The notes: generated from the letters alone by a model not told the origin. Positions 7,816 through 15,476 are shown, counted from the stretch's first letter. The stretch: 21,253 nt of DNA from Deltaproteobacteria bacterium RIFCSPLOWO2_02_FULL_57_26 (GCA_001798455.1 MGSI01000086.1:1-21253), one strand, 5' to 3'. Numbers and translations: made by a program.

Positions 7816-8214
7816 ATGAGAACCATTATTGTTATTCTTCTTAGCCTCTCGATGACCCTACCGCGAGCGCTGCCAGCCCTCGCGCAGGAATTCAGAAAGT
7901 GGGAAGCCAAGATCGCCGAGTACAAGCAATGGCTAGATTCGTTAGGGCCGAAGGGCGTGTTGTTCTGGGTCAGGCTCGACGCACGACACCGCCCTCACAG
8001 GCTTTACCTCGGTGAAGGGTTTTTCCGCGCCGATGCTCGAACCCAAGAGCAGTTTGTAGAGACCTACTCGAGTTACCTCGCGGGTCACCCCGAAAAGTCG
8101 ATGCTTATCGATCTTTTTGACGCGGCAACAAACAATCCCGTCGGCGAGTATGGCTGGGGCGGATTCAAGCTCTACTCGCAGTCCGTCCGAAGCTCGGAAA
8201 GGGCTCGGAAATAG
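7816..8214 (+). CDS. Small secreted protein of unknown function
   Basis: I do not recognise this 132-residue protein. The start is placed at the ATG at 7816 (MRTIIVILLSLSMT), because a normal signal peptide begins there and GGCGGG lies just upstream. The frame is open for a further 35 codons, but those are Arg/His-rich and unlike a leader. The signal peptide has Arg2, a hydrophobic core at residues 4-15 and a likely cleavage after Ala-Leu-Ala at residues 21-23. The mature part of about 109 residues starts with a charged helix (EFRKWEAKIAEYKQWLDSLG), followed by alternating aromatic segments (VLFWVRLDARH, RLYLGEGFF, EYGWGGFKLY). It has no cysteine in the mature region and no lipobox. It sits alone between a long non-coding region and the convergent module B operon. 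Confidence 0.68.
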   Translation: MRTIIVILLSLSMTLPRALPALAQEFRKWEAKIAEYKQWLDSLGPKGVLFWVRLDARHRPHRLYLGEGFFRADARTQEQFVETYSSYLAGHPEKSMLIDLFDAATNNPVGEYGWGGFKLYSQSVRSSERARK

Positions 8215-8473
8215 GCGACCTGACCACCCTTACAGCGCTCATAAAGGGCCGTCGGCGCTGGAGAGCCTGGTCAACTTAAGCAAGTTAAAAATCTCGATGT
8301 CGCAGTGCAAGACCTGCCCCCCGGTCCATAAAACCTTATACGAGCTCAGCGGTTTACCTGCGTACTCTACGCTATCAAACGCCTCGAGCATCTTGGCGAT
8401 GACCGGAGACTGATGGTTGAAGTCGCACCGAAAGCCACACAGGTAACCCAAGACGGACTCGGAGTCACTGCCA

Positions 8474-9349
8474 CTAACCGTGTGCCGTTGGCCTCTGCAG
8501 GGCGCGGTCGAAGGCGCGGCGCAGAAAAACACCGATAAGGTGGCGTTTGTACTCCGCGCTGCCCTCTAGGTCGTCCACAGGATCAGCGGCCTCGGCCAAG
8601 GCCTTAGCCGCATGCGGGAGTTGTTTTTCTACTTTATCCCTCGGACCTGCGAGTAGAGCTTCAGCCTTATCAGATCGGCATGGCTTGGGACTGACACTTC
8701 CCACAACGGCCCGGGCCGCTTTGATGTTCTGCCCGTCGTCCAACTCCAAAACCAGCGCCAACCCGAGTGTCGGTCGCTCGTGGATTTGAAACTTGAGGTA
8801 GGCGGCACGCCGGGGCTTTGCCGAAAGAGGGATCGCGACCGCGGTCAGGATCTCGTCGGCGGCAAGCGAAGTCTCATAAGCTCCCGCGACGAGCTCGTCC
8901 ATCTCCAAGGTCCTCTCGCCCTTGCTTCCCTGGACCCGCGCTTTGGCCCTGAGAGCGAGAAGCAGGGTTGCCGGATCGGAATGGGGTTCAGCGAAGCAGA
9001 GGTTCCCGCCCAAAGTCCCCGTGGCTCGAACGCGCACGTTGGCGACATGGCGCTCCATTTCCGCGATGACCGGGAAGTGCTCTCTTATGAGCGGCGAGTT
9101 TTCTATCGACCGATGGGTGGCGGTGCTTCCGATATGGAGAGTGGAATTTTTAAGCTCGATCTTATCCAGCCCTGGAATGGTCTTGACGTCCACAAGATGC
9201 TCGTAGCGAAGCAGGTCATGCTTCATCGCCAAAAGCAGCTCCGTCCCCCCGGCGTAAAGCCGTCCTTTGTCGCCGAATTGGGCGAGCATCTCCGCCGCCT
9301 CTTTGATCTCGCGAGCCTGGTGAATCCTGAAACGTCGTAAGGGCATCAT
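8474..9349 (-). CDS. Molybdenum hydroxylase FAD subunit (module B)
   Basis: This is the FAD-binding subunit of the second hydroxylase. The start is placed at the first of two adjacent ATGs (9349), which has GAGG nine bases upstream, giving 291 residues. A GTG nine codons further upstream is possible but lacks a ribosome binding site. The FAD signatures are YAGGTELLLAMKHDLL (32-47) and TGTLGGNLCFAEPHSDPATLL (110-130). NLCFAEPHSDPA is closer to the xanthine dehydrogenase/4-hydroxybenzoyl-CoA reductase style than the SLAHADPAAD of the module A subunit. I see no extra cysteine-rich insertion of the kind found in 4-hydroxybenzoyl-CoA reductase beta subunits. It is the last gene of the minus-strand operon, 83 bases after the large subunit, with a repeat array in the gap. 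Confidence 0.93.
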   Translation of the reverse strand: MMPLRRFRIHQAREIKEAAEMLAQFGDKGRLYAGGTELLLAMKHDLLRYEHLVDVKTIPGLDKIELKNSTLHIGSTATHRSIENSPLIREHFPVIAEMERHVANVRVRATGTLGGNLCFAEPHSDPATLLLALRAKARVQGSKGERTLEMDELVAGAYETSLAADEILTAVAIPLSAKPRRAAYLKFQIHERPTLGLALVLELDDGQNIKAARAVVGSVSPKPCRSDKAEALLAGPRDKVEKQLPHAAKALAEAADPVDDLEGSAEYKRHLIGVFLRRAFDRALQRPTAHG

Positions 9350-9361
9350 GGAACAAACCTC

Positions 9362-9443
9362 AAAGGCAATAGGCACTAGGCAACAGGCAACAGATGATAG
9401 ATTGTAGACGGCTTACACGCATCGACTTCTTCCTATTGCCTTT
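9362..9443 (-). repeat. 7-base-period array with a perfect 12-base inverted repeat, in the large-FAD subunit gap
   Basis: Six 7-base units run from 9364 to 9405: AGGCAAT, AGGCACT, AGGCAAC, AGGCAAC, AGATGAT and AGATTGT. AAAGGCAATAGG at 9362-9373 has an exact inverted copy, CCTATTGCCTTT, at 9432-9443. That copy overlaps the stop codon of the large-subunit gene. The two arms bracket the gap between the genes and could form a long-loop hairpin in the mRNA. Confidence 0.78.
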
Positions 9444-11709
9444 CTTTCAACGCTCGCCAGACTTTTTCGGGGGTGAGCGGCACGCGCCGGATGCGGACTC
9501 CCGTGGCGTTGTAAAGCGCATTGGCGATGTTCGATGGCATGGAGTTGAGCGAGGCTTCGCCTCCGCCCTTGGCGCCATAAGGTCCGACACCGTCCTGGTT
9601 TTCTACCAGATGCATTTCCACTTGCCGCGGCATGTCGGAAAAACGTGGCACCCGGTAGTCCAGTATCGATCCGTTGACGAGCTGCGGCCCTTCGTAAACC
9701 AGCTCTTCAAACAGTCCAACACCCATCCCCATCGTGGCGGCGCCGATATCCTGTCCCTCGGCAAGCGCGGGGTTGATCGCCAAGCCCACATCGCCCACGG
9801 TGGCGAGTTTTTCCACGCGGATGAGGCCGGTTTCCTCGTCCACGGAAATCTCTACGCCGGTGCAAGCCGTTTCCCAGAAAACCGGCGGCTTGGAAAAATC
9901 ACCGGCCTTGCGGATATAGGCCCGTCCGATGACCTCGCCGTCGGGAAGGCCGTAGTACCGGCTTATGATCTCCGACCACGTCAGCCGCGCCTCGCCGCAG
10001 CGCACCCCGCCGCGGACTACCTCGATCGCGTCCGTTTTTATCTTGAGCAGCTCCGCCGCCATGCGCACCATCTGCTCGATGGCCTCGCGGCTTGCCTCCA
10101 GTACTGCTCGGCCCATCAGGGTGGTTGTGCGGCTTGCGCCCGTGGAGCGGTCGTAGGGCGTGATGGCGGTGTCCGAGGCCACTACCCGCACCTTTTCAAA
10201 CGGCACGCCCAGTTCTTCGGCGACGATCTGGGGTATAACCGTGTGGCTCCCCTGGCCCAACTCCGTGCTCCCGGTCAGAATCGATACCGAACTGTCCGCG
10301 TGGACCCTGATAACAGTCGAGGTAAGAGGGTAAGCGCCCGCATCGCTTGTGGAGCAGCCAATGCTTTTACCGTGGCCTTTGGGTGGCGTCTGCTGCCAGT
10401 CCAGGGCTTTGGCGGCAATCTCCAGGTCTTGCTTCAAGGTCCCATCGAACGGACGCATCTTGGGGAAAAACTCTTCGCCGGGCTTCGCCACATTGGCCAG
10501 ACGGAATTCATACGGGTCCTTGCCGATTTTGGTTGCCAGCTCGTCGATCTGTGACTCACCTGCCATCGTGACCTGGGCGCAGCCGAAGCCGCGGTAGGAG
10601 CTCGCCGGGACAGTGTTGGTGTAGACGGAGTAAGTGTCGATCTGGACATTTGGGATCGAGTAGGGCCCGACGGTGCGGTTGGTGGCCTTCTCGCACACGA
10701 GCGGGCTGTTTTCCGCGTAGGCACCCGTGTTCATATAGATCCTTGCTTGGCGGGCGATAATTTTTCCGTGGGCGTCCACGGCCGTGCGCATCCAGGTCAG
10801 CGCATCGTCGCTGCGGGTGGTGAGCATGGCCTCTTCCACGCTCAGTTGCAGCTTGACCGGCCGCTGAGCCTTCCATGCGCAGGCCGCCACTAGAGGCTCG
10901 ATCTTGGTGTAGGACTTGCTGCCGTAGCCGCCGCCGACGAACGGCACGATCAGCCGAATCTGGCTGACGGGGAGCTTGAAGACAGTCGTGAGATCGTGGC
11001 GCACCATGAAGGGGTGCTGTGCGGAAGAGTAAATGGTGACGCCGTTGTCGCTGACCTCGGCGATCGCCACGTAAGGCTCCATGGCGTAGGCATAGGCCAT
11101 CGGGAAGTAGTATTCTCCCTCGACCACCGCGGCCGCGCGCGCAAAGGCCGCCTCCACATCGCCCCATTTCAGGTGGGACTCCTGGCAGATGTTGCTCCCG
11201 CGTCCCGCCGCAACCTCGCCTTCGAAACCGCGCAGGGCCCCGGCCTCGAAGGTCCGCTCGTGAAGCAGCGCCGCTCCTTTGTCCAACGCCTCTTTCGGGG
11301 TCAGGACGGCCTTGAGCTCGTCGTATTTGACATCGATGAATTCCAACGCCTCGAACGCAGTGCGCTCGTCTTGTGCGACCACCGCGGCGACCGGCTCTCC
11401 GGCGTAGCGGACCTTGTCAACGGCGATCAGGGGGTGATCCTTGACGGCATGGCCGTAATAGAGGTTCAGGCCGGTAAGGTCGTTGCTGGTCAGAACCGCG
11501 TACACGCCGGGTCGTGCGGCAGCTTTGGCCGAGTCGATGGAGACGATCTTCGCATGGGCGTAAGGGCTGCGCAGGACCTTCGCATAGGCCATTGCGGGAA
11601 GCTTGACGTCGCTCACGTAGACGGCCTTCCCGGTAACTTTGGCCGGTCCATCCCGCCGAGGCACCGAATGATTGACGATCTGGAAATCCCGTTTCTTTTC
11701 CGCGCTCAC
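9433..11709 (-). CDS. Molybdenum hydroxylase large subunit, xanthine dehydrogenase/hydroxybenzoyl-CoA reductase-like
   Basis: This is the molybdopterin catalytic subunit of the second hydroxylase. The start is the GTG at 11709, which overlaps the small-subunit stop as GTGA and has AAAGGAAA upstream. This gives 758 residues. The ATG-started longer frame lies inside the small-subunit gene and has no similarity there. The hammerhead domain opens with SDVKLPAMAYAKVLRSPYAHAKI. Molybdopterin motifs are VGGGYGSK at 258-265, the active-site loop SYRGFG at 371-376, ELGQGSH near 483-489 and the catalytic glutamate Glu718 in KGGGEAS. SYRGFG is unlike the AYRGAGR loop of module A and nearer to xanthine dehydrogenase and aromatic or N-heterocycle hydroxylases. 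The substrate is unknown. Confidence 0.95.
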   Translation of the reverse strand: MSAEKKRDFQIVNHSVPRRDGPAKVTGKAVYVSDVKLPAMAYAKVLRSPYAHAKIVSIDSAKAAARPGVYAVLTSNDLTGLNLYYGHAVKDHPLIAVDKVRYAGEPVAAVVAQDERTAFEALEFIDVKYDELKAVLTPKEALDKGAALLHERTFEAGALRGFEGEVAAGRGSNICQESHLKWGDVEAAFARAAAVVEGEYYFPMAYAYAMEPYVAIAEVSDNGVTIYSSAQHPFMVRHDLTTVFKLPVSQIRLIVPFVGGGYGSKSYTKIEPLVAACAWKAQRPVKLQLSVEEAMLTTRSDDALTWMRTAVDAHGKIIARQARIYMNTGAYAENSPLVCEKATNRTVGPYSIPNVQIDTYSVYTNTVPASSYRGFGCAQVTMAGESQIDELATKIGKDPYEFRLANVAKPGEEFFPKMRPFDGTLKQDLEIAAKALDWQQTPPKGHGKSIGCSTSDAGAYPLTSTVIRVHADSSVSILTGSTELGQGSHTVIPQIVAEELGVPFEKVRVVASDTAITPYDRSTGASRTTTLMGRAVLEASREAIEQMVRMAAELLKIKTDAIEVVRGGVRCGEARLTWSEIISRYYGLPDGEVIGRAYIRKAGDFSKPPVFWETACTGVEISVDEETGLIRVEKLATVGDVGLAINPALAEGQDIGAATMGMGVGLFEELVYEGPQLVNGSILDYRVPRFSDMPRQVEMHLVENQDGVGPYGAKGGGEASLNSMPSNIANALYNATGVRIRRVPLTPEKVWRALKERQ

Positions 11710-12185
11710 TTTCCTTTCTCCTGTTGGATCTGTGCGGCCGCTCGCTTGATGGCGCGAACGATCGGCACATAGCCGGTGCAGCGGCAAATATTGCCGTCCA
11801 TGAAATGGATGATCTCATCGTCCGTCGGCTTGGGGTTATCATCCAGCAACGCCTTGGTCGCCATGATCATCCCCGGAGTGCAGAAACCGCACTGGAAGGC
11901 GAACTCGTCGATGAAGGCCTGCTGGATGGGGTGAAGAGAGCCGTCGGGTCGGGCCAGCCCCTCGACAGTCAGGACGCTGCGATCTCGCACCTCGTAGGCG
12001 AGCAACGTGCAGGCGCTCACCGGAAGTCCGTCCACGAGCACCGTGCAGGCGCCGCACACCTGCACCTCGCAGGAGACTTTTGTCCCGGTGAGATCGAGCC
12101 GGGCGCGCAGGACCTCGGCCAGGGTTTCTTGCGCCTCGCAGTCGACCTCGGTTGGCCGACCGTTCAACAAGAAAGAGAGTTTCAT
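11706..12185 (-). CDS. Molybdenum hydroxylase small subunit, two [2Fe-2S] (module B)
   Basis: This is the electron-transfer subunit of the second hydroxylase, 159 residues, the same length as the module A copy but clearly diverged from it. N-terminal cluster ligands are C39, C44, C47 and C59 (SCEVQVCGACT). C-terminal ligands are C99, C102, C134 and C136 (QCGFCTPGM and NICRCTGY). All eight are present. It overlaps the large subunit by GTGA, so the two are translationally coupled. No ribosome binding site is visible before its ATG; the 77-base gap to the previous gene is filled by a 9-base repeat array, so translation may depend on that structure or on reinitiation. The gene order S-L-FAD matches module A. 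Confidence 0.94.
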   Translation of the reverse strand: MKLSFLLNGRPTEVDCEAQETLAEVLRARLDLTGTKVSCEVQVCGACTVLVDGLPVSACTLLAYEVRDRSVLTVEGLARPDGSLHPIQQAFIDEFAFQCGFCTPGMIMATKALLDDNPKPTDDEIIHFMDGNICRCTGYVPIVRAIKRAAAQIQQEKGK

Positions 12186-12193
12186 GGTTGCGG

Positions 12194-12247
12194 GTTCAAG
12201 CTGTTCAAACGATTTAAACGGTTTGAACGATTGAAACGATTTGAACT
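12194..12247 (-). repeat. 9-base-period repeat array with inverted symmetry, before the small-subunit gene
   Basis: Six 9-base units fill 12194-12247. Read on the plus strand they are GTTCAAGCT, GTTCAAACG, ATTTAAACG, GTTTGAACG, ATTGAAACG and ATTTGAACT. Units of the GTTCAA and TTGAAC type alternate, giving a perfect inverted repeat of GTTCAAAC (12203-12210) and GTTTGAAC (12221-12228). The array ends nine bases before the small-subunit ATG and starts 15 bases after the LLM gene's stop. Confidence 0.8.
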
Positions 12248-12262
12248 CTTCATCCTTTCTTT

Positions 12263-13285
12263 CTATTGGTAGTGCGGGTTGATCTCCTTGGACCAGAGCG
12301 CCATCTGCTCCAAGAGACTTTCCATGCTAGGGTAGATGAGCTTGAGCTCGAAGTGTCGCACGCCGGCCTCGATGAACTCGTCGATCCGGCGCCGCACGTC
12401 GTCCACCGAGCCGATGATGTGGCGGTCAAGGGCGAACTGGATGTTGTCCACGTCCCGCTCGTAACTGTTGGTGCTCGTGCGGATCGTGGGCAAGGCGAGA
12501 GTCATCGCATCGTCGCGCGTGCGCGCGATCGCCGCGAGCTTTTCTACCGCAACCGTGATCTTTTTCGGATCTCGCCCTCTTTCCTCGGCGGTTTGAGCCA
12601 AGATCTCGCAGCCGCGCTTCATCTCCTTCGGGGAGAGCCAACCGGGGATCCACCCTTCGCCGTATTTCCCCGCCCGAATGGCTGCCTGGTCCATCCATCC
12701 TCCCACCCATACCGGGGGATGGGGCTTCTGAACAGGTTTGGGATAGATCTCGGCGTTCTTGAAACTGATGTTTTTGCCCTCGAAAGAAGCCATCGGCTGG
12801 GTCCAGACAGCCTTCATCGCTTTGATATATTCGTCGGTGCGAAAACCGCGTCCCTTAAGGGGGACGCCGAAGACGTCGAACTCGCTGGATTCCCGGGTCG
12901 CTTTGGAGCCAAGGCCCACGCCGACGATCAGCCTGCCATTGCACAGCCAGTCCAGGGTCGCCGTTTGCTTTGCCGCGTAGACGGGATTGCGACAGGGCAG
13001 GACCAGACAGGCTACGCCGAGCTGGATCGTTTGAGTCTCCGCCGCCAGGTAGGCCAGCATGGTTATCGCCTCAAAAAAGTTTGCCTCCTGAGCGTCGCTG
13101 AGCGCCTCGGCGGCGCCCGAAGAGATGTGGTGGCGGTGCATCTCAGAGCTCCACACCACGTGGTCGTGGACCCAGACCGAATCAAACCCCATTCTCTCGG
13201 CCTCCTGGGCAGCCTTGACGATGTTCTCCTTTGCGGCGAGCGGACCCGAGTTGGGGACCCGCACGCCAAACTGGATCCGCTTCAT
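12263..13285 (-). CDS. LLM class flavin-dependent oxidoreductase
   Basis: This 340-residue protein has the luciferase-like TIM barrel of FMN or F420-dependent enzymes. Family signatures are GFDSVWVHDHV (34-44), the long block LGVACLVLPCRNP (89-101) with LDWLCNGRLIVGVGLG (111-126), and RGFRTDEYIKAMKAVW (146-161). KPHPPVWVGG lies about 30 residues later. AGGAGAGGAGC precedes the ATG. It starts nine bases after the hydrolase gene in the same operon and is followed by the second molybdenum hydroxylase. Family members oxidise alkanes, nitrogen heterocycles or sulfonates, or reduce substrates with F420. The sequence alone does not tell FMN from F420 use. It is only distantly related to the other LLM protein in this operon. 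Confidence 0.92.
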   Translation of the reverse strand: MKRIQFGVRVPNSGPLAAKENIVKAAQEAERMGFDSVWVHDHVVWSSEMHRHHISSGAAEALSDAQEANFFEAITMLAYLAAETQTIQLGVACLVLPCRNPVYAAKQTATLDWLCNGRLIVGVGLGSKATRESSEFDVFGVPLKGRGFRTDEYIKAMKAVWTQPMASFEGKNISFKNAEIYPKPVQKPHPPVWVGGWMDQAAIRAGKYGEGWIPGWLSPKEMKRGCEILAQTAEERGRDPKKITVAVEKLAAIARTRDDAMTLALPTIRTSTNSYERDVDNIQFALDRHIIGSVDDVRRRIDEFIEAGVRHFELKLIYPSMESLLEQMALWSKEINPHYQ

Positions 13286-13294
13286 GCTCCTCTC

Positions 13295-14212
13295 CTAGCT
13301 TTTCTCCGCGACGTCGATGCGGTGGTACTTGAGATAACGGTTGTACCAATCCACGACCGCCCCGGCGACCTCGTTGAAGTAAGTGCTGTATACCCCGTAG
13401 TGGGTGGTCTGCCTTAGCATGATGAGCTTTTTCGGCTCGCCGGCCTTCTCGTAAAGGCGGATGGACTGTTCCTCGGGGGTGACCGCGTCGTTTTCCACCG
13501 CGATAAACAGGCTCGCGCGCGGCGCGATCTTGTGCACAACGTCCTCCGGGCTATATTCCATAATTGCCTCGGCGCACTGCAGCGGCATCTGTTGCGGGAT
13601 CTTGGCCTCCACCTCCTTTTTCACCGTGGTTGTCTTGCGCTCGGGTGTTTGGACCATGATCTCCTCGCGGGCGCTGACGATCTCTCCGGAACCGGTCAGA
13701 ACGCGCTTCTTTCGATCCTCTTCGATCCGCTGGAGATACTCAATCCACTCGTACTCGCGGCGCATGGAGTGGAGCCAGTCGCGGCCGTTGCTGACCCCGA
13801 GATAGGAGACCGCGCATTTGACTCGCGGGTCGATTGCGGCCACATAAACGGCATTGCCCCCGCCGGTGCCTCCGGACCCGAAAGTTGCAATGCGATTCGG
13901 GTCGATCTCCGAGCGGGTTTGAAGATAGGTGATGCCGTTGCGGATATCCTCGGCCTGCCACTGGGGCATGACCCACCCCCGGTGCTTGCCTTCGCTCTCC
14001 CCCCAGCCGCGATAATCGAAGCACAGGCAGGCGATACCTGCCTCGCAGAGCTTCTCGAACATCATGATGTAATGCTTGCTATCCTTGAGCCCGAGAAAGC
14101 CCGGCCCTTGAATGATCGCCGGCCACGGTTTACCCTGTTCTCCCTCTGGAAGATAAAGATCGCCGCTCAAGCGGTTCCCTTCGCTATAAAAGGTGACTTT
14201 TTCGACACGCAT
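13295..14212 (-). CDS. Alpha/beta hydrolase with altered nucleophile elbow
   Basis: This 305-residue protein has an alpha/beta hydrolase core: a first strand VTFYSEGNRLSGDLYLPEG, an oxyanion-region loop IIQGPGFLG (33-41), CLCFDYRGWGESEG (62-75), the elbow RIATFGSGGTGGGNA (107-121), a cap of about 70 residues rich in Lys and Glu, then VENDAVTP (the likely acid Asp) and TTHYGVY (the likely catalytic His). The elbow is odd. Aligned to G-x-S-x-G, the nucleophile position is Gly114, with Ser113 one residue early. GAGGAGCTTAAG precedes the ATG. It lies between the two LLM genes, so it probably acts on their products. It could be a C-C or ester hydrolase or acetyl-esterase-like enzyme, or may have lost hydrolase chemistry. 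Confidence 0.88.
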   Translation of the reverse strand: MRVEKVTFYSEGNRLSGDLYLPEGEQGKPWPAIIQGPGFLGLKDSKHYIMMFEKLCEAGIACLCFDYRGWGESEGKHRGWVMPQWQAEDIRNGITYLQTRSEIDPNRIATFGSGGTGGGNAVYVAAIDPRVKCAVSYLGVSNGRDWLHSMRREYEWIEYLQRIEEDRKKRVLTGSGEIVSAREEIMVQTPERKTTTVKKEVEAKIPQQMPLQCAEAIMEYSPEDVVHKIAPRASLFIAVENDAVTPEEQSIRLYEKAGEPKKLIMLRQTTHYGVYSTYFNEVAGAVVDWYNRYLKYHRIDVAEKS

Positions 14213-14242
14213 CTTAAGCTCCTCAGCGGCCGGCTATGGGCC

Positions 14243-14264
14243 ACGGGCAAAGAAAGGTGCCCGT
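14243..14264. other. Intercistronic hairpin between the first LLM gene and the hydrolase gene
   Basis: ACGGGCA (14243-14249) and TGCCCGT (14258-14264) form a perfect 7-base stem with an 8-base loop in the 83-base gap. No T-run follows on the minus strand, so it is more likely an mRNA stability or processing element than a terminator. Confidence 0.5.
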
Positions 14265-14295
14265 CGGCAAGTGCTCAGGGCGCCTCTGGGCCTCG

Positions 14296-15285
14296 TTAAC
14301 TGCGCAGGGCAGGAAGCACTTCCTTGCCCAGAAAATCGACCTGCTCGTACCAATCGGCGTACCGAAATCTGAGATCGTAGACAACATGATTGAGCCCCGC
14401 CTCGTCGTATTTCCGCATAACCCGAACGATGTCTTCTGGTGTCCCGGCCAAAAGCAGACCCTCGATGTCCTCCAGCTTGGAGAAGGTCCCTGAGGCAGGC
14501 TTTACCCAGGTGGGCTTTTTGTTGCCCTCGTTGATCAAACCCTTTACGTTGACTTTGCTCAGCGCAGTTTCCTTGTCCCTGGCGATGCTCGTGATCGGAA
14601 TGGCTCCGGTCGTCACCATCGGTTTTCCGGCTTTGTCGCAGAGCTCGTGCAGGTAGCTGATGCACTTGTGGAAGCTCGCGAGTGGGATCCGCCCGGGCAT
14701 CCAGCCGTCGCAGTAGTCCACAGCCCGCCGGCACGACGCTGGCGTTGCGCCGCCGTACCAGACCGGGATCGGCTTGACCGGGGTTGGTTTGAGCTCCACG
14801 TCCTTGAAAGAAAAGTAGCGATCCTCGTAAGAGACTTTTTCTCCGGACCAGAGCATGCGCGCGATCGTCACGCTGATCTTTGCCAGATTCGCCCGATCTT
14901 CCAGAGTGTCAGGGTATCCCGCGGCAGCAAACTCGTGCTGGAAGGTGCCGAGTCCGATCCCCATGATCAGCTGGCCGTCGCAGATCATGCTGAGACCCGC
15001 CATGCACTGGGCCAGGTGAATGGGATGGCGATGGGCGATGACGGTGCCGGTGCCTAGGATGAGCTTCTTGGCGGCCGAGGCGATGGCCGAAAGCATCAGC
15101 AGACCTTCGATGTGAGTATTATCCGACCCTTCCATCCCGTGGGGCTCGAACACGAGGTGATCCCTGACCCAGACCGAGTCGAAGCCATAGGCCTCGGCCT
15201 TTTTTGCGCCTTCGATACACCTTTCAACTGAGCCGTATTCTCCGAAATGGGGCAATAGCAGTCCAAACTTGAGCTTCGTCGCCAT
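14296..15285 (-). CDS. LLM class flavin-dependent oxidoreductase, first gene of the module B operon
   Basis: This 329-residue luciferase-like barrel protein has GFDSVWVRDHL (34-44), GTGTVIAHRHPIHLAQ (78-93), LSMICDGQLIMGIGLG (98-113) and KPIPVWYGG as family landmarks. RHP in the barrel and the GIGLG turn are typical of the F420/FMN-binding LLM group. AAGGAG lies seven bases before the ATG, and a strong promoter lies about 90 bases upstream. It shares the fold and several motifs with the LLM protein at 12263 but differs through most of its length, so this is not a recent duplication. Two LLM enzymes either side of a hydrolase suggest successive oxidations of one compound. Cofactor and substrate are not known. 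Confidence 0.92.
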   Translation of the reverse strand: MATKLKFGLLLPHFGEYGSVERCIEGAKKAEAYGFDSVWVRDHLVFEPHGMEGSDNTHIEGLLMLSAIASAAKKLILGTGTVIAHRHPIHLAQCMAGLSMICDGQLIMGIGLGTFQHEFAAAGYPDTLEDRANLAKISVTIARMLWSGEKVSYEDRYFSFKDVELKPTPVKPIPVWYGGATPASCRRAVDYCDGWMPGRIPLASFHKCISYLHELCDKAGKPMVTTGAIPITSIARDKETALSKVNVKGLINEGNKKPTWVKPASGTFSKLEDIEGLLLAGTPEDIVRVMRKYDEAGLNHVVYDLRFRYADWYEQVDFLGKEVLPALRS

Positions 15286-15373
15286 GGAATACTCCTTCTG
15301 TGATTAAGTCCGCTTGCCGCTCGGCAGCTTAGAGGAGCTTAAGAAGCGATTCTTGTCGCCAAATTCTCACAAG

Positions 15374-15403
15374 CTTATAGACTTTACGGGGGCGTGATGT
15401 CAA
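15374..15403 (-). promoter_or_regulatory. Strong sigma70 promoter of the module B operon
   Basis: Read on the minus strand, TTGACA (15403-15398) is followed after 18 bases by TATAAG (15379-15374); with 17-base spacing the -10 box reads CTATAA. It points at the LLM gene starting at 15285 and leaves an untranslated leader of about 80 bases. No other convincing promoter lies within the six genes that follow. Confidence 0.72.
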
Positions 15404-15420
15404 GAATCTGCGGGTAACCG

Positions 15421-15449
15421 TTGACAGGGGTCGCACTGAGGAATAACTT
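15421..15449 (+). promoter_or_regulatory. Strong sigma70 promoter of the bicupin gene
   Basis: A consensus TTGACA (15421-15426), a 17-base spacer and TAACTT (15444-15449) lie 27 bases before the bicupin ATG. Its -35 box is 17 bases from the -35 box of the opposing module B promoter, so a single bound regulator could control both. Confidence 0.72.
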
Positions 15450-15476
15450 TCGTCTCGTCTGAAGGAGGAAGCACCC

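Noticed and set aside
8117..8532. Short open frames on both strands in the gap between the secreted protein and the FAD subunit
   Set aside because: They overlap the flanking genes, lack ribosome binding sites and show no domain; the gap itself holds only a weak CAGCGC/GCGCTG stem.
9394..10554. Long plus-strand open frame of 386 codons inside the module B large-subunit gene
   Set aside because: It is a shadow of the minus-strand gene, which has intact family motifs throughout; the plus-strand product has no recognisable domain.
12194..12247. CRISPR-like array
   Set aside because: Units are only 9 bases with no spacers and no cas genes; it is a short-period tandem repeat.
12266..13417. Plus-strand open frame of 383 codons
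   Set aside because: It lies opposite the LLM gene and the end of the hydrolase gene, both with clear motifs, and has no ribosome binding site or domain.
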